Source: Bifidobacterium miconis
GTDB lineage: Bacteria; Actinomycetota; Actinomycetes; Actinomycetales; Bifidobacteriaceae
Reading direction: 5' to 3'
Length of the DNA: 64,000 nt
NCBI RefSeq assembly: GCF_019331735.1
Contig: NZ_JAHBBH010000002.1
Coordinates: 62,001-126,000, forward strand
Made by a program: the position numbers and the translations under genes. A model generated the notes under the pieces. The model saw only the letters and a list, made by a program, of their open reading frames with translations. It did no database searches and was not told where the DNA came from. Shown here piece after piece: positions 42,901 through 52,600 of the stretch (positions are counted from its first letter, which is position 1; each line of letters begins with the position of its first letter).

Positions 42901-45510
42901 TTACAGCGCCGCGTTGAAGTCGCGGACCTTGAGGGTGCGCTGCGAGGATTCCACGTTGCTGCGGATGATGCGCTGCAGCGCGTTGTCGGCGGTCTCGTGG
43001 CTGGAGAGCCACTCGTTGCCGAGCTCGACGAGCGTGGCCGGATCCGCGTAGATCGGGTAGAGGCCACCGAGCAGCGCCTCGGCCATGTGGAACGTCTTGT
43101 TCGCCCACACCCAGTCGACGATCTCGAAGTACTTCTCCGCGTACGGGTCGGCCAGATCGGCGCGCGGGGTCGCGGCGAAACCGCGGGCCACCGCCTCGAG
43201 CTGCGAGTTGGTCAGCTCGTCGTTGTGCAGGGCCTGGTCCCACGCCCACGCCTTCGCGTCGGCCGTGCCGCGCACTGCGCGGGCGCCGTAGGCGAACTCG
43301 CGGTTCTCGGTGGTGTCGCGCTTGGCGAGCTGAGCGTCGATGTCGGCCTCGCCGAACACGTTCACCGAGGCGAGCGCGTTGACGAGCGTCCACGTGAAGT
43401 TGTTGTCGATCTCGAGGCCGTCCAGCTTCACGGTGCCGTCAAGCAGGCCCTTCGCGTTGGCGGCGAACGCCTCGTCGCCCTCCTCGCCGTAGCCGAGGTA
43501 GGCGGTGGCGAGCTGGAACTGCTGGTCGGAGCCGGCCGGGGCGGCGGACGCAAGCTTCCACAGTTCGGCAGCCACGTGCTCGATGACCTCGGCGCGGTCG
43601 GCCGGCGCGGTGTAGTGCCATGCGGCGGTGCTCATGCAGCCGAGCGCGTAGCGGAACGTGGTCGACTCGGTTTCGGTCGACAGCAGGCGCAGCGTCGTGT
43701 CGACGAACTGCGCGGCGGCCAGCTCGCCGTCGCGGGTCATGTCCCACAGCGCGAGCCAGATCACGGCGCGGGCGAGCGCGTCGTCGAAGCGGTACAGGTT
43801 CTCGGTCGCGAACTTGAGCGACGCGTCGTCGAAACGCAGCTTGGTGTACGTCAGATCGTCGTCGTTCACGAGAATCAGCGCCGGACGCTGCTTGCCCGCG
43901 GCCGCGGCGACGACCGTCTCCTCGCCGTCGACGTCGAGTTCGAAGCGGTCGGTGCGCATGATCTTGCCGGTCGCCGGATCCTCGTCGTAGAAGCCGACGG
44001 CGAGGCGGTGCGCACGCAGCACGGGATGCTCGATCGGCGCGCTCTGCTTGAGCACGAGCGATTCGATCGTGCCGTCGGCGGCGGTCTCGACCTCGGTGGC
44101 GATCGTGTTGATGCCGGACTGCTCGAGCCACTGGGCGCTCCACGCCTTCAGGTCGCGGCCGGAGGTCAGTTCCAGCTCGCTCAGCAGGTCGGCGAGCGTC
44201 GCGTTGGAGTACGCGTGCTTGTTCAGGTAGGCGTTGATACCCTTGAAGAACTTCTCGCGGCCCACGTAGAACACGAGCTGCTTCAGGACGGAGGCGCCCT
44301 TGGCGTAGGTGATGCCGTCGAAGTTGACGTACGTGTCGTTCAGGTCGTTGATCGGGGCGACGATCGGGTGCGTGGTGGACAGCTGGTCCTGGCGCAGCGC
44401 CCAGCTCTTCTCGCCGGAGCAGAACGTGGCCCACGCGTCGTGCCATTCGGTCGCCTCGGCGGTGGCGAGCGTGGACGTGAACTCGGCGAACGACTCGTTG
44501 AGCCACAGGTCGTTCCACCACTTCATGGTCACGTAGTCGCCGAACCACATGTGGGCGAGCTCGTGCAGGACGGTCACGACGCGGCGCTCGGCGAGCGCGT
44601 CGGTGACCTTGGAGTCGAACACGTAGGAGTCGCGGATGGTGACCATGCCGATGTTCTCCATCGCGCCCGCGTTGTACTCGGGCACGTAGATCTGGTCGAA
44701 CTTGGCGTACGGGTAGGGCACGCCCCACGTCTTGTCGTAGAACGCAAAGCCCTTCTTGGTGATGTCGAACAGGTAGTCGACGTCCTTGGCGAACGCGTCG
44801 GCGAGCGACTGGCGGCAGTACTGGGCCATCGGCACGACGCGGCCGTCCTCGTTGCGGTAGGCGGTGTGCCATTCGGCGTACGGGCCGGCGCAGATCGCGG
44901 TCAGGTAGGAGCTCATGACCGGCGTGGTCTCGAACGTCCAGTGCCTGACGGCTTCCGGCGCATGGTCGCCGAGCGTACCCTCCTCGGTGTTGCGGTCGGT
45001 CGCGTCGACGGACTTGACCGGCATGTTCGAGGTGACGATCCAGCTGGAGGCGGCGAGCACGTCGAAGTCGAACGTGGCCTTGAGGTCGGGCTGGTCGAAC
45101 ACGGCGTAGACGCGGCGCGCGTCCGGCACTTCGAACTGGGAGTAGAGGTACACGTTGCCGTCGGACGGGTCGACGGAGCGGTGCAGGCCCTCGCCGGTGT
45201 TGGAGTAGCGGCACAGCGCCTTGACGACGACCTCGTTGTGCTCCTGGAGGTCGGTCAGTTCGATGCGGCTGTCGGCGTAGGCCGCGGCCGGGTCGAGCGC
45301 GGCGCCGTTGAGCGTGATCGCGGACACTTCGTCGGCGATCAGGTCGAGGAAGGTGGAGGCGCCCGGCTTGGCGTCGAACGTGATGACGGCGGTGGACGCG
45401 AAGTTCTTCGCGCCGACGGTCAGGTCGAGCGAGACCGCGTAGTGGATGGGCGCCGCGACGACGGCCTTGCGCTCTTCGGCTTCGATGCGGGTGAGGTTTG
45501 CTCCTGGCAT
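42901..45510 (-). CDS. pepN: aminopeptidase N (M1 family)
   Basis: PepN is a zinc metallopeptidase that trims N-terminal residues from peptides. The 869-residue protein has the exopeptidase motif YNAGAMENIGMV and the zinc site HELAHMWFGDYVTMKWWNDLWLN (HExxH plus downstream NE), shown here only in part. The N-terminal beta domain (RYSNTGEGLHRSVDPSDG) and a long C-terminal helical domain match actinobacterial M1 enzymes. AAGGAG precedes the ATG. It probably uses peptides brought in by importers such as the one at 33.6-38.9 kb. Confidence 0.95.
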   Translation of the reverse strand: MPGANLTRIEAEERKAVVAAPIHYAVSLDLTVGAKNFASTAVITFDAKPGASTFLDLIADEVSAITLNGAALDPAAAYADSRIELTDLQEHNEVVVKALCRYSNTGEGLHRSVDPSDGNVYLYSQFEVPDARRVYAVFDQPDLKATFDFDVLAASSWIVTSNMPVKSVDATDRNTEEGTLGDHAPEAVRHWTFETTPVMSSYLTAICAGPYAEWHTAYRNEDGRVVPMAQYCRQSLADAFAKDVDYLFDITKKGFAFYDKTWGVPYPYAKFDQIYVPEYNAGAMENIGMVTIRDSYVFDSKVTDALAERRVVTVLHELAHMWFGDYVTMKWWNDLWLNESFAEFTSTLATAEATEWHDAWATFCSGEKSWALRQDQLSTTHPIVAPINDLNDTYVNFDGITYAKGASVLKQLVFYVGREKFFKGINAYLNKHAYSNATLADLLSELELTSGRDLKAWSAQWLEQSGINTIATEVETAADGTIESLVLKQSAPIEHPVLRAHRLAVGFYDEDPATGKIMRTDRFELDVDGEETVVAAAAGKQRPALILVNDDDLTYTKLRFDDASLKFATENLYRFDDALARAVIWLALWDMTRDGELAAAQFVDTTLRLLSTETESTTFRYALGCMSTAAWHYTAPADRAEVIEHVAAELWKLASAAPAGSDQQFQLATAYLGYGEEGDEAFAANAKGLLDGTVKLDGLEIDNNFTWTLVNALASVNVFGEADIDAQLAKRDTTENREFAYGARAVRGTADAKAWAWDQALHNDELTNSQLEAVARGFAATPRADLADPYAEKYFEIVDWVWANKTFHMAEALLGGLYPIYADPATLVELGNEWLSSHETADNALQRIIRSNVESSQRTLKVRDFNAAL

Positions 45511-45531
45511 GTCACTCCTTGTTTCAATCGT

Positions 45532-45568
45532 GAGGCGGCGTGATCGGTTGTGCCGTTCACGCCGCCTC
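45532..45568 (-). terminator. stem-loop between rnj and pepN
   Basis: GAGGCGGCGTGA (45532-45543) pairs perfectly with TCACGCCGCCTC (45557-45568). It lies 30 bases after the rnj stop and just upstream of the pepN start. There is no clear T-run, so it may be a weak terminator or an element in the pepN leader. Confidence 0.55.
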
Positions 45569-45598
45569 TGCTTGTCGCTTGTGCGGGAAACTTACTGT

Positions 45599-47656
45599 CT
45601 ACTGTTCGATCAGGTCGTTGGCGATGTCCGCCACGACCGGGACGATCATCGGCTTGCGGTGCAGCTGGCGCGCGACCCAGCCGCCGAGCGTGCGGCGCAT
45701 GATCTGCTGCAGCTTGTACGTGTCCTTCGTGCCGCTCATCATCGCGTCGTTCAGCTGCTCGACGATCTGGTGGCGGACCTTGTCGAACTCGCTTTCGTCC
45801 TCGGCCACGGCGTTCAGGTAGATCTTCGGGCCGGAGACGACCTCGCGCGCGTCGGTGTCGACCACGACGAAGCTGGACACGAAGCCCTCGGTGCCGAGGA
45901 TGCGGCGCTTCTCGAGCTCCTCGTCGGTCAGCTCGCCGATCGAATCGCCGTCGACGTACACGTAGCCGCACGGCACGGAGCCGACGACCGCGGCCTTGCC
46001 GTGGTACAGGTCGACGACGTCGCCATCCTCCGCGAGCACGACGTTGTCCGGGTTCACGCCGGTCTTGACGGCGATCAGGCCGTTGGCGACCAGATGGCGG
46101 TTCTCGCCGTGGATCGGCATCGCGCACTTGGGCTTGACGATGTTGTACATGTACAGCAGCTCGCCCTCGTTGCAGTGGCCGGAGACGTGCACGGCCGCGT
46201 TGTCGCGGTTGACGACGCGAGCGCCCAGCTGGACGAGCTTGTTGATGACCTTGTACACCTCGTGCTCGTTGCCCGGGATCAGGGAGCTGGCGAGGATGAC
46301 CGTGTCGAACTCGTTGATGGTGATGTCGCGGTGGTTGCCGTCGGCGATGCGGCCGAGCGCCGCCATCGGCTCGCCCTGCGAGCCGGTGCACATGTAGACG
46401 ATCTTGTCGTCCTGCACGTCGTGCGCCTGCTTGAGGTCGATGACGGTGTCCTCCGGCAGGTGCAGGTAGCCGAGGTCGGCGGCGATGGACATGTTGCGCA
46501 CCATCGAACGGCCGACGAAGACGACCTTGCGGCCGTACTTGTGCGCCGTGTCGACGACCTGCTGCACGCGGTGGACGTGGCTGGAGAAGCTTGCGACGAT
46601 GATCTTGCGGCTGGCCTGCGCGAACGCCTGATCGAGCGCCGGGCCGATCGAGGTCTCCGGCTTGACGAAGCCCGGCACCTCGGCGTTGGTGGAGTCCATC
46701 ATGAGCAGGTCGACGCCCTGCTCGCCGATCTTGCCGAACTCGACGAGGTCGGTGATGCGGTGGTCGAGCGGCAGCTGGTCGAGCTTGATGTCGCCCGTGT
46801 CGATGAGCGTGCCGGCCGGGGTCTTCACGTACACGGCGAGCGCGTCCGGGATCGAGTGCGTCACGTTGATGAACTCGAGCTGGTAGGGGCCGACCTTCAT
46901 CTTGTCGCGGCCGGTGACCGGCACCATGGTCGGGTGCTGGTTGTGCTCCTTGCACTTGGCCTCCACGAACGCGAGGGTGAGCTTGGAGCCGATGAGCGGA
47001 ATGTCCGGGCGGAGCTTGAGCAGGTACGGGACGCCACCGATGTGGTCCTCGTGGCCGTGGGTGAGCACGAGCGCCTCGACCTTGTCGAGACGGTCCTTGA
47101 TGTAGTCGAAGTCCGGCAGGATCAGGTCGACGCCCGGCTGCTCCTCTTCGGGGAAGAGCACGCCGCAGTCGATGAGCAGCAGGTGGCCGTTGTATTCGAT
47201 GACGTTCATGTTGCGGCCGATTTCGCCGAGGCCGCCGAGCGGCACGATGCGCAGCGAACCCTTGCGGTACTTCGGGGGCGCGATGAGCACGGCGTCCTGC
47301 TGGGGCGCGGTGGCGGGCTGGCCACCGCGGGAGACGCGGCGCGGGCCGGACGGGCGGCGGCCTTCGGAGCGTTCGCCGCGCTCGGAGCGGGGGCGGGACG
47401 ACTTGCGAGGGGCCTTGCCTTCGGCCTTGTCGCCGGACTTGCCGGAGCGGCGGGTGCGGCCGGACTTGGCGGACTTGCGGTCGGCCTTGTCGGACTGCGA
47501 GGCCTCGCCGGCTTCACGTCCGTCGAGGTCGCCGAGCAGTTCGACGGCCGCCTGGGCCGCCGCGATCTGCTCGCTTTCGGTCTGGTTCTGGGTTGCGCTG
47601 CGCTTGGTGGAGCGCTTGCGCGTGGTGTTCTGCGATGTTTCTTGTTCTGTAACCAT
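45599..47656 (-). CDS. rnj: ribonuclease J
   Basis: RNase J is an endo- and 5'-3' exoribonuclease for RNA maturation and decay. The 685-residue protein begins with a ~120-residue basic, low-complexity region rich in Arg, Lys and Ser. The metallo-beta-lactamase/beta-CASP core then starts at LRIVPLGGLGEIGRNMNVIE. The metal site is LTHGHEDHIGGVPYLL; CTGSQGEPMAAL and VSGHCNEGELLYMY follow. The long disordered N-terminus is common in actinobacterial RNase J. It lies downstream of dapA, the usual actinobacterial order dapB...dapA-rnj. Confidence 0.95.
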   Translation of the reverse strand: MVTEQETSQNTTRKRSTKRSATQNQTESEQIAAAQAAVELLGDLDGREAGEASQSDKADRKSAKSGRTRRSGKSGDKAEGKAPRKSSRPRSERGERSEGRRPSGPRRVSRGGQPATAPQQDAVLIAPPKYRKGSLRIVPLGGLGEIGRNMNVIEYNGHLLLIDCGVLFPEEEQPGVDLILPDFDYIKDRLDKVEALVLTHGHEDHIGGVPYLLKLRPDIPLIGSKLTLAFVEAKCKEHNQHPTMVPVTGRDKMKVGPYQLEFINVTHSIPDALAVYVKTPAGTLIDTGDIKLDQLPLDHRITDLVEFGKIGEQGVDLLMMDSTNAEVPGFVKPETSIGPALDQAFAQASRKIIVASFSSHVHRVQQVVDTAHKYGRKVVFVGRSMVRNMSIAADLGYLHLPEDTVIDLKQAHDVQDDKIVYMCTGSQGEPMAALGRIADGNHRDITINEFDTVILASSLIPGNEHEVYKVINKLVQLGARVVNRDNAAVHVSGHCNEGELLYMYNIVKPKCAMPIHGENRHLVANGLIAVKTGVNPDNVVLAEDGDVVDLYHGKAAVVGSVPCGYVYVDGDSIGELTDEELEKRRILGTEGFVSSFVVVDTDAREVVSGPKIYLNAVAEDESEFDKVRHQIVEQLNDAMMSGTKDTYKLQQIMRRTLGGWVARQLHRKPMIVPVVADIANDLIEQ

Positions 47657-47806
47657 TTCCTAGTTGGATTTCCATTGTTTGGTGTTCCCGCCTGTGCTGG
47701 GAACGACGTATGATGGCGGCCCCGTTGCGCCGGAGCCGCGGACTGCACGGCACGTGGCCCGGCGGGCAATCCGGCCTGATGCGCGCGCCGTGCCGCGGTC
47801 CGACCG

Positions 47807-48709
47807 TTACAGCAGGCCGGCAGCGCGCATGCCGTTTTCGGCGCGCGACAGTTCGGAGGGGCCGGGGCCCACGTTCGGCAGGCGCATGGTGGTGTCGTCG
47901 AGTACGCCGCGCACCTTGAGCGCGGCCTTGGCCATGACGGCCTGGAAGCCGTTGCCGTTCATCGCCTCGACGAGCGGGGCGAGCCGGACGGCGAGACGCT
48001 GCGCCTCGTGGATGTCGCCGCGGTCGAACGCGTCGGCGAGGTCGCGCATGGGGCCGGCGGCCGCGTGGGCGATCACGGAGATGATGCCGACCGCACCGAC
48101 GGACAGGAACGGCAGGAAGAGGCCGTCGTCGCCGGAATACCAGGTCAGGCCGGTTTCCATGCGCTTGCGCACCGCGCCGGCGATGTCGCCGGTGGCGTCC
48201 TTGACGGCGGTGACATGGTCAAGCTCGGCCATGCGGCAGTAGGTTTCGAGCTGGATGTGCAGGCCGGTGCGGCCGGGCACGTCGTAGATGATGATCGGCT
48301 TGTCGGCCGAGTCGTTGACCGCCTTGTAGTGGCGGTAGACGCCCTCCTGCGAGGGACGCGAATAGTAGGGCGCGACGACGAGCACCGCGTCGGCGCCCGC
48401 CTCCTGAGTCTGCTCGACCATGCGCACGGTGTGCGCGGTGTCGTTGGAGCCGGCTCCGGAGATGATCGGCACGTTCACGGCCTCGCGCACGGCGCGCACA
48501 AGGTCGACCTTCTCGTCCATGTGCGTGGTCGGCGATTCGCCGGTGGTGCCGTTGACGACGATGCCGTCGGCGCCGTCTTCGACCAGCTGCTTGGCGACGG
48601 CCTGCGCCGCCTCGAAGTCGACGGAGCCGTCAGCTCGCATCGGGGTGATCATGGCGGGCAGGATGCGGCCGAACGGGGCCGGATCAAGAAGATGCATCGT
48701 CTCAGTCAT
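47807..48709 (-). CDS. dapA: 4-hydroxy-tetrahydrodipicolinate synthase
   Basis: DapA condenses pyruvate with aspartate semialdehyde in lysine/diaminopimelate synthesis. The 300-residue TIM barrel has GIVVNGTTGESPT, APYYSRPSQEGVYRHY, IYDVPGRTG and the Schiff-base lysine in VTAVKDATGD. The motif YYxKPSQ reads YYSRPSQ. It lies just after dapB on the same strand (58 bases). Confidence 0.96.
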   Translation of the reverse strand: MTETMHLLDPAPFGRILPAMITPMRADGSVDFEAAQAVAKQLVEDGADGIVVNGTTGESPTTHMDEKVDLVRAVREAVNVPIISGAGSNDTAHTVRMVEQTQEAGADAVLVVAPYYSRPSQEGVYRHYKAVNDSADKPIIIYDVPGRTGLHIQLETYCRMAELDHVTAVKDATGDIAGAVRKRMETGLTWYSGDDGLFLPFLSVGAVGIISVIAHAAAGPMRDLADAFDRGDIHEAQRLAVRLAPLVEAMNGNGFQAVMAKAALKVRGVLDDTTMRLPNVGPGPSELSRAENGMRAAGLL

Positions 48710-48767
48710 ACGGTTTACGGTACTTCTCGGCCGGGACGCTTGGCCCCGGCCGGAAATCGAACGGCCC

Positions 48768-49520
48768 TTACAGGTCGAGGAAGTGGTCGAGGCCGACCGT
48801 GAGGCCCGGATAGGCGCCGGAGGCGACCTTGCGCACGGCGAGGAGCACGCCCGGCATGAAGCTGATGCGGTCGAAGCTGTCGGCGCGGATGGTCAGCTGC
48901 TCGCCGGCGTTGCCGAAGAGCACCTCCTCGTGCGCGTTGAGGCCGCGCAGACGCACCGCGTGCACGTGCACACCGTCGACGACCTGTCCGCGCGAGCCTC
49001 CGTCGGTTTCGGTGGCGTCGGGCATGTCGCCGAGCCCGGCGGCGCGGCGAGCCTCGCCGATGGCCTGCGCGGTGTGGATGGCGGTGCCGGAGGGCGCGTC
49101 CACCTTGGTCGGGTGGTGCAGTTCGATGACTTCGGCGGATTCGAAGTACGGTGCGGCGACCTTGGCGAAGTGATCGGCGAGCACGGCGGAGATCGCGAAG
49201 TTCGGCGCGATGAACACGGTCTGCCCCTCGCGAGGGGCTTCGGCGAGCGCCGCCTTGACCTGCGCGAGCTTGTCGTCGGTCCAGCCGGTGGTGCCGACGA
49301 CGACGTTCACACCCTGCTTCACGAGCGCGAGCACGTTGTCGAGCGACACGCTCGGCACGGTGAATTCGACGACCACGTCGGTGTTGTCCGGCGTGATCGC
49401 GGTCAGGTCGTCGCCGGCGTCGAGCGCGAGCGCGAGCTGAGCGTCGGCTGCGCCGTTCACCGCGTCGACGACGTGTGATCCCATGCGTCCCTTGGCGCCC
49501 ACCACGGAAACTCTGATCAT
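48768..49520 (-). CDS. dapB: 4-hydroxy-tetrahydrodipicolinate reductase
   Basis: DapB reduces the DapA product with NAD(P)H. The 250-residue protein starts with VVGAKGRMGSHVV (dinucleotide-binding GxxGxxG). It carries VVGTTGWTDDKL and the signature ELHHPTKVDAPSGTAIHTA with catalytic His and Lys. Together with dapA it provides two consecutive steps to meso-diaminopimelate or lysine for the cell wall. Confidence 0.96.
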   Translation of the reverse strand: MIRVSVVGAKGRMGSHVVDAVNGAADAQLALALDAGDDLTAITPDNTDVVVEFTVPSVSLDNVLALVKQGVNVVVGTTGWTDDKLAQVKAALAEAPREGQTVFIAPNFAISAVLADHFAKVAAPYFESAEVIELHHPTKVDAPSGTAIHTAQAIGEARRAAGLGDMPDATETDGGSRGQVVDGVHVHAVRLRGLNAHEEVLFGNAGEQLTIRADSFDRISFMPGVLLAVRKVASGAYPGLTVGLDHFLDL

Positions 49521-49694
49521 GTTGTTCTCCTTACGTATGCCTGTGCATCACAACGGGTCTGGCGACTGCAGTGATGCGTGGGCGACGGTTCTGTCGTTTC
49601 CTGACCCATCGTATCGTCACGTCGGCCGGCGCCGGCCGGAACGCGGCGTCGCGTCCGCATCGCAGAACGCCCGATCCGGTCAGCCTTTTTCCGG

Positions 49695-52600
49695 TCAGTC
49701 GTTGTCGGACTGTTCAGGCACGCCGCCGTCGCGCAGTTCGGCGAGGATCTGCGCTTCGGTTTTGCTCAGCGCCCGCAGTTCGCGTTTCGTCTCGTCCGGC
49801 TCGCGCAGGTAGTACAGGGTCGCATCGATGCTGTCGAGTGGCACGCGTTCGATGGCCGACAGCAGCAGGCGGTACCAGTCGAGCTGCACGAGCTTGCGTT
49901 CGATGTCCTTGGGGCTGACCGGCCGGTGACCGGTTTTCCAGTCGACGATGGTGTACCGCTTGCCGTCGTTCGCATCGTCGAGTCCTCCGTAGAACACCGC
50001 GTCGAGCTTGCCGTTGACGATCGCGTCGCCGATGCCGGGAATGGCGGCGACGATCTGCCGTTCGGCCCATGCGGGGCGGCGTTTCGCCCACCGCGATTCG
50101 GCGAGCCGGCGCTGCCAGACGGCGAGTTCGCGATCCTTGGCGGACACCGTGTCGCCGTTCGCTTCGCGCCGTCGCAGCTCCTGCTCCCGCGCGGCGAGTT
50201 CGTCGATCATCGTCGCGCGCGACACCGGTGCGGGAGCCGTGCCGAACGATATGCCGCCGGTGGTGTCGGCGAGCGAGCCGTAGGCCGCATCGTCGAGCGC
50301 ATCGTCGATCGCGCCGTCGTCCCAGGCGTTGACGAAGCGTTCGGCCCACGAGTGGAACAAGGTTCCCGCCTCGGCCAGTGGAGAGGCCACGTGGGGGATC
50401 GGGCGGACGATGCCGCGCCATATCCGGCGCCGTTCGCCGTCGCCGAGGTGTCCGGCCCTCGCCTGCAGCGAAGTGACGGACTGCCGGCTGTTGTCGAGGA
50501 TGCGCAATGCTTGTTCCCGCACATACTCGTCGAGTTGTCCGGCGTCGTCGAATTCGCGCGGCATGAGGTCGGGGTCCGCGGTGAGGAGCGTCGCCCGGCC
50601 GAGCAGCGAATCCCGGTCCGGCGTGTTGCCGGGGTCGTCCGTGGTGTCGGATGCACCGCCGTCTCGTGCCGTGCCATGCGCCGCGATTGCGCCGACCAGC
50701 CGGTCGATCACGCTTGGGGACAGGGATGCCGGCCACGGCAGGGTCGCGTCCTCGTCGTGCGGCTCGAGCGGTGCGGCCCAAGCCGCTTCGACTACGTCCC
50801 GCTCGTAGTCCGCGGCGTGCTCGCCAACGAAGAACCCGTCCGGCCGGTCGGCGCCGATGCCGTCGAGCGACGGCATGGCGGCGCCGGTCTCGACCGTATC
50901 GGCTGCGGCCCGTACCTCTTCACCCGCTCCGTCCGCGGACCGCGAGGTGTCCGTCGCGACCAGATCGGCGTGGTGGCACAGCGAATCGCGCACTTCGGTC
51001 CAGAACACGGAAGGCTTGGCCTCGTTCGGCTTGCGGCCGGGCCGGTCCAGCGTCGGGCGCGGGTCCCGGCCTGTGCCCGGATAGCGGCTGTAGGTGAGCA
51101 GCGCGTCGTGCCGGGCCCGGGTGAGCGCCACATAGGCGAGCCGGCGTTCGTCGGCGAGCAGGCGGCGCCCGTATTCTTCGGATTGGGTCACGTACCAGCC
51201 GTCCGGGTCGACCTCGTCCATGTCGTCGCCGATGTCCTTGCCGCGCAGGTCGCCGTATATCTCGTCGTCGATCACCTCGACGTCGTCGAGCATCGCAAGC
51301 GCGTCCTGTGGATCGCCGCCCGGAGTGGCATCGTGCGGGAAACGCGGCAGGATGCCGGCGTCGACGCGCACGGGTACCGGCACGGCCGCCGGATCGTCAA
51401 GCCATGTCGTCACCGTGGCCTGATATTCGGGAGGCGTCCAGGATTCGCCGTTCATGCCGCCGGCGTGATCCTCGTCGGCTTCGATGTGCAGTCGTCCCTT
51501 GCTGCTGGGGAACGTGCCGGCGGCCATGCCGGCGACAGCGACCGCGTCCCATTCGAGCCCCTTGGACTGGTGGATGGTCATGAGCACGACGTCGGCCGGC
51601 GTGTCGGGTGTGGCCGTCGCCTCCTCTTCGACGGTGGCCAGGGAATCGGTCCATGCCATGAACCCGCGCAGTGTGGGCGTGCCGCCTTCCACGATCTCGG
51701 ACAGGTAGGTGTCCACCAGGGATTCGATCGCGTCCACGCCGGCACGCGCCGCGGACGGGTCCACGGGCCGGTCCGGATGCGCGACGGCCTGGGCGACGAT
51801 CATGTCGATGTCGAGGCCCAACGCCCGCACGGCGGTTTCGATCACTTCCGCAAGCGGATGGTTCACGGCGGCCTGCACGGCACGCAGCGCGACGCCGGCG
51901 CGCACGATCGTGGCCCGGGCCTGCGCTCCGAGGCTCGGCTCGCCCGCAACGAGCCCCTGCAGGTCCTTGCGTTCGAGCAGGTCGGCGAGGAACACGGCGT
52001 GGGGAACACGGTCGCGGTAGTCACGGACCGCGGCGGCGACGGTCTCAGGAACGGGCAATCCGGCATGCTCGTCGCCGTCGTCTCCGTCGTCGGTGTCGCC
52101 GCTCACTCCAGCATCGGTGTCAACCAGTCCGGCCGCGACAAGCGCCCGGTACCGGGCCCGGGTGTCCAGCCGTTCGGCCATCCGGGCCAACGCGGTCAGG
52201 TCGTCGGCGTGCAGCCCGTACCGCGGCGTGGCCAGCAGGCGCATGAGCGCGTTCGTGTCGGTATGGTCGGCGGCGGCGTGGAGCAGGGCGAGCAGGTCTT
52301 GCACGTCAGGGCGTTCCAGCAGCGCCGAATAGCCGACCACCAGCGTGGTCAGCCCGGCGCGTTCGAGCCCCTGCGCGAACTCGGCCATATGAGTTTTGGC
52401 ACGGAACAGCACCGCCACGTGCGGCGTCGCATCCGTCTCGGCGCCGTTCCCGTATCGGGCGATCGCCGCCTTCGCGAACCGCGCCACCGCATCGATCTCC
52501 TGTCCGAACGTGGTCAGCCCGAGCACGCCGACCGTGCCTTCGGCCGCCTTGTCGAAGGCGGCGAGCGGGGCGACGTCCACTTCCCTCATGAGCGAGCTGC

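Noticed and set aside
49521..49694. Regulatory or RNA element between dapB and the AdnB-like gene
   Set aside because: Only a short GC palindrome (GGCCGGCGCCGGCC) is seen, which is common by chance in this base composition.
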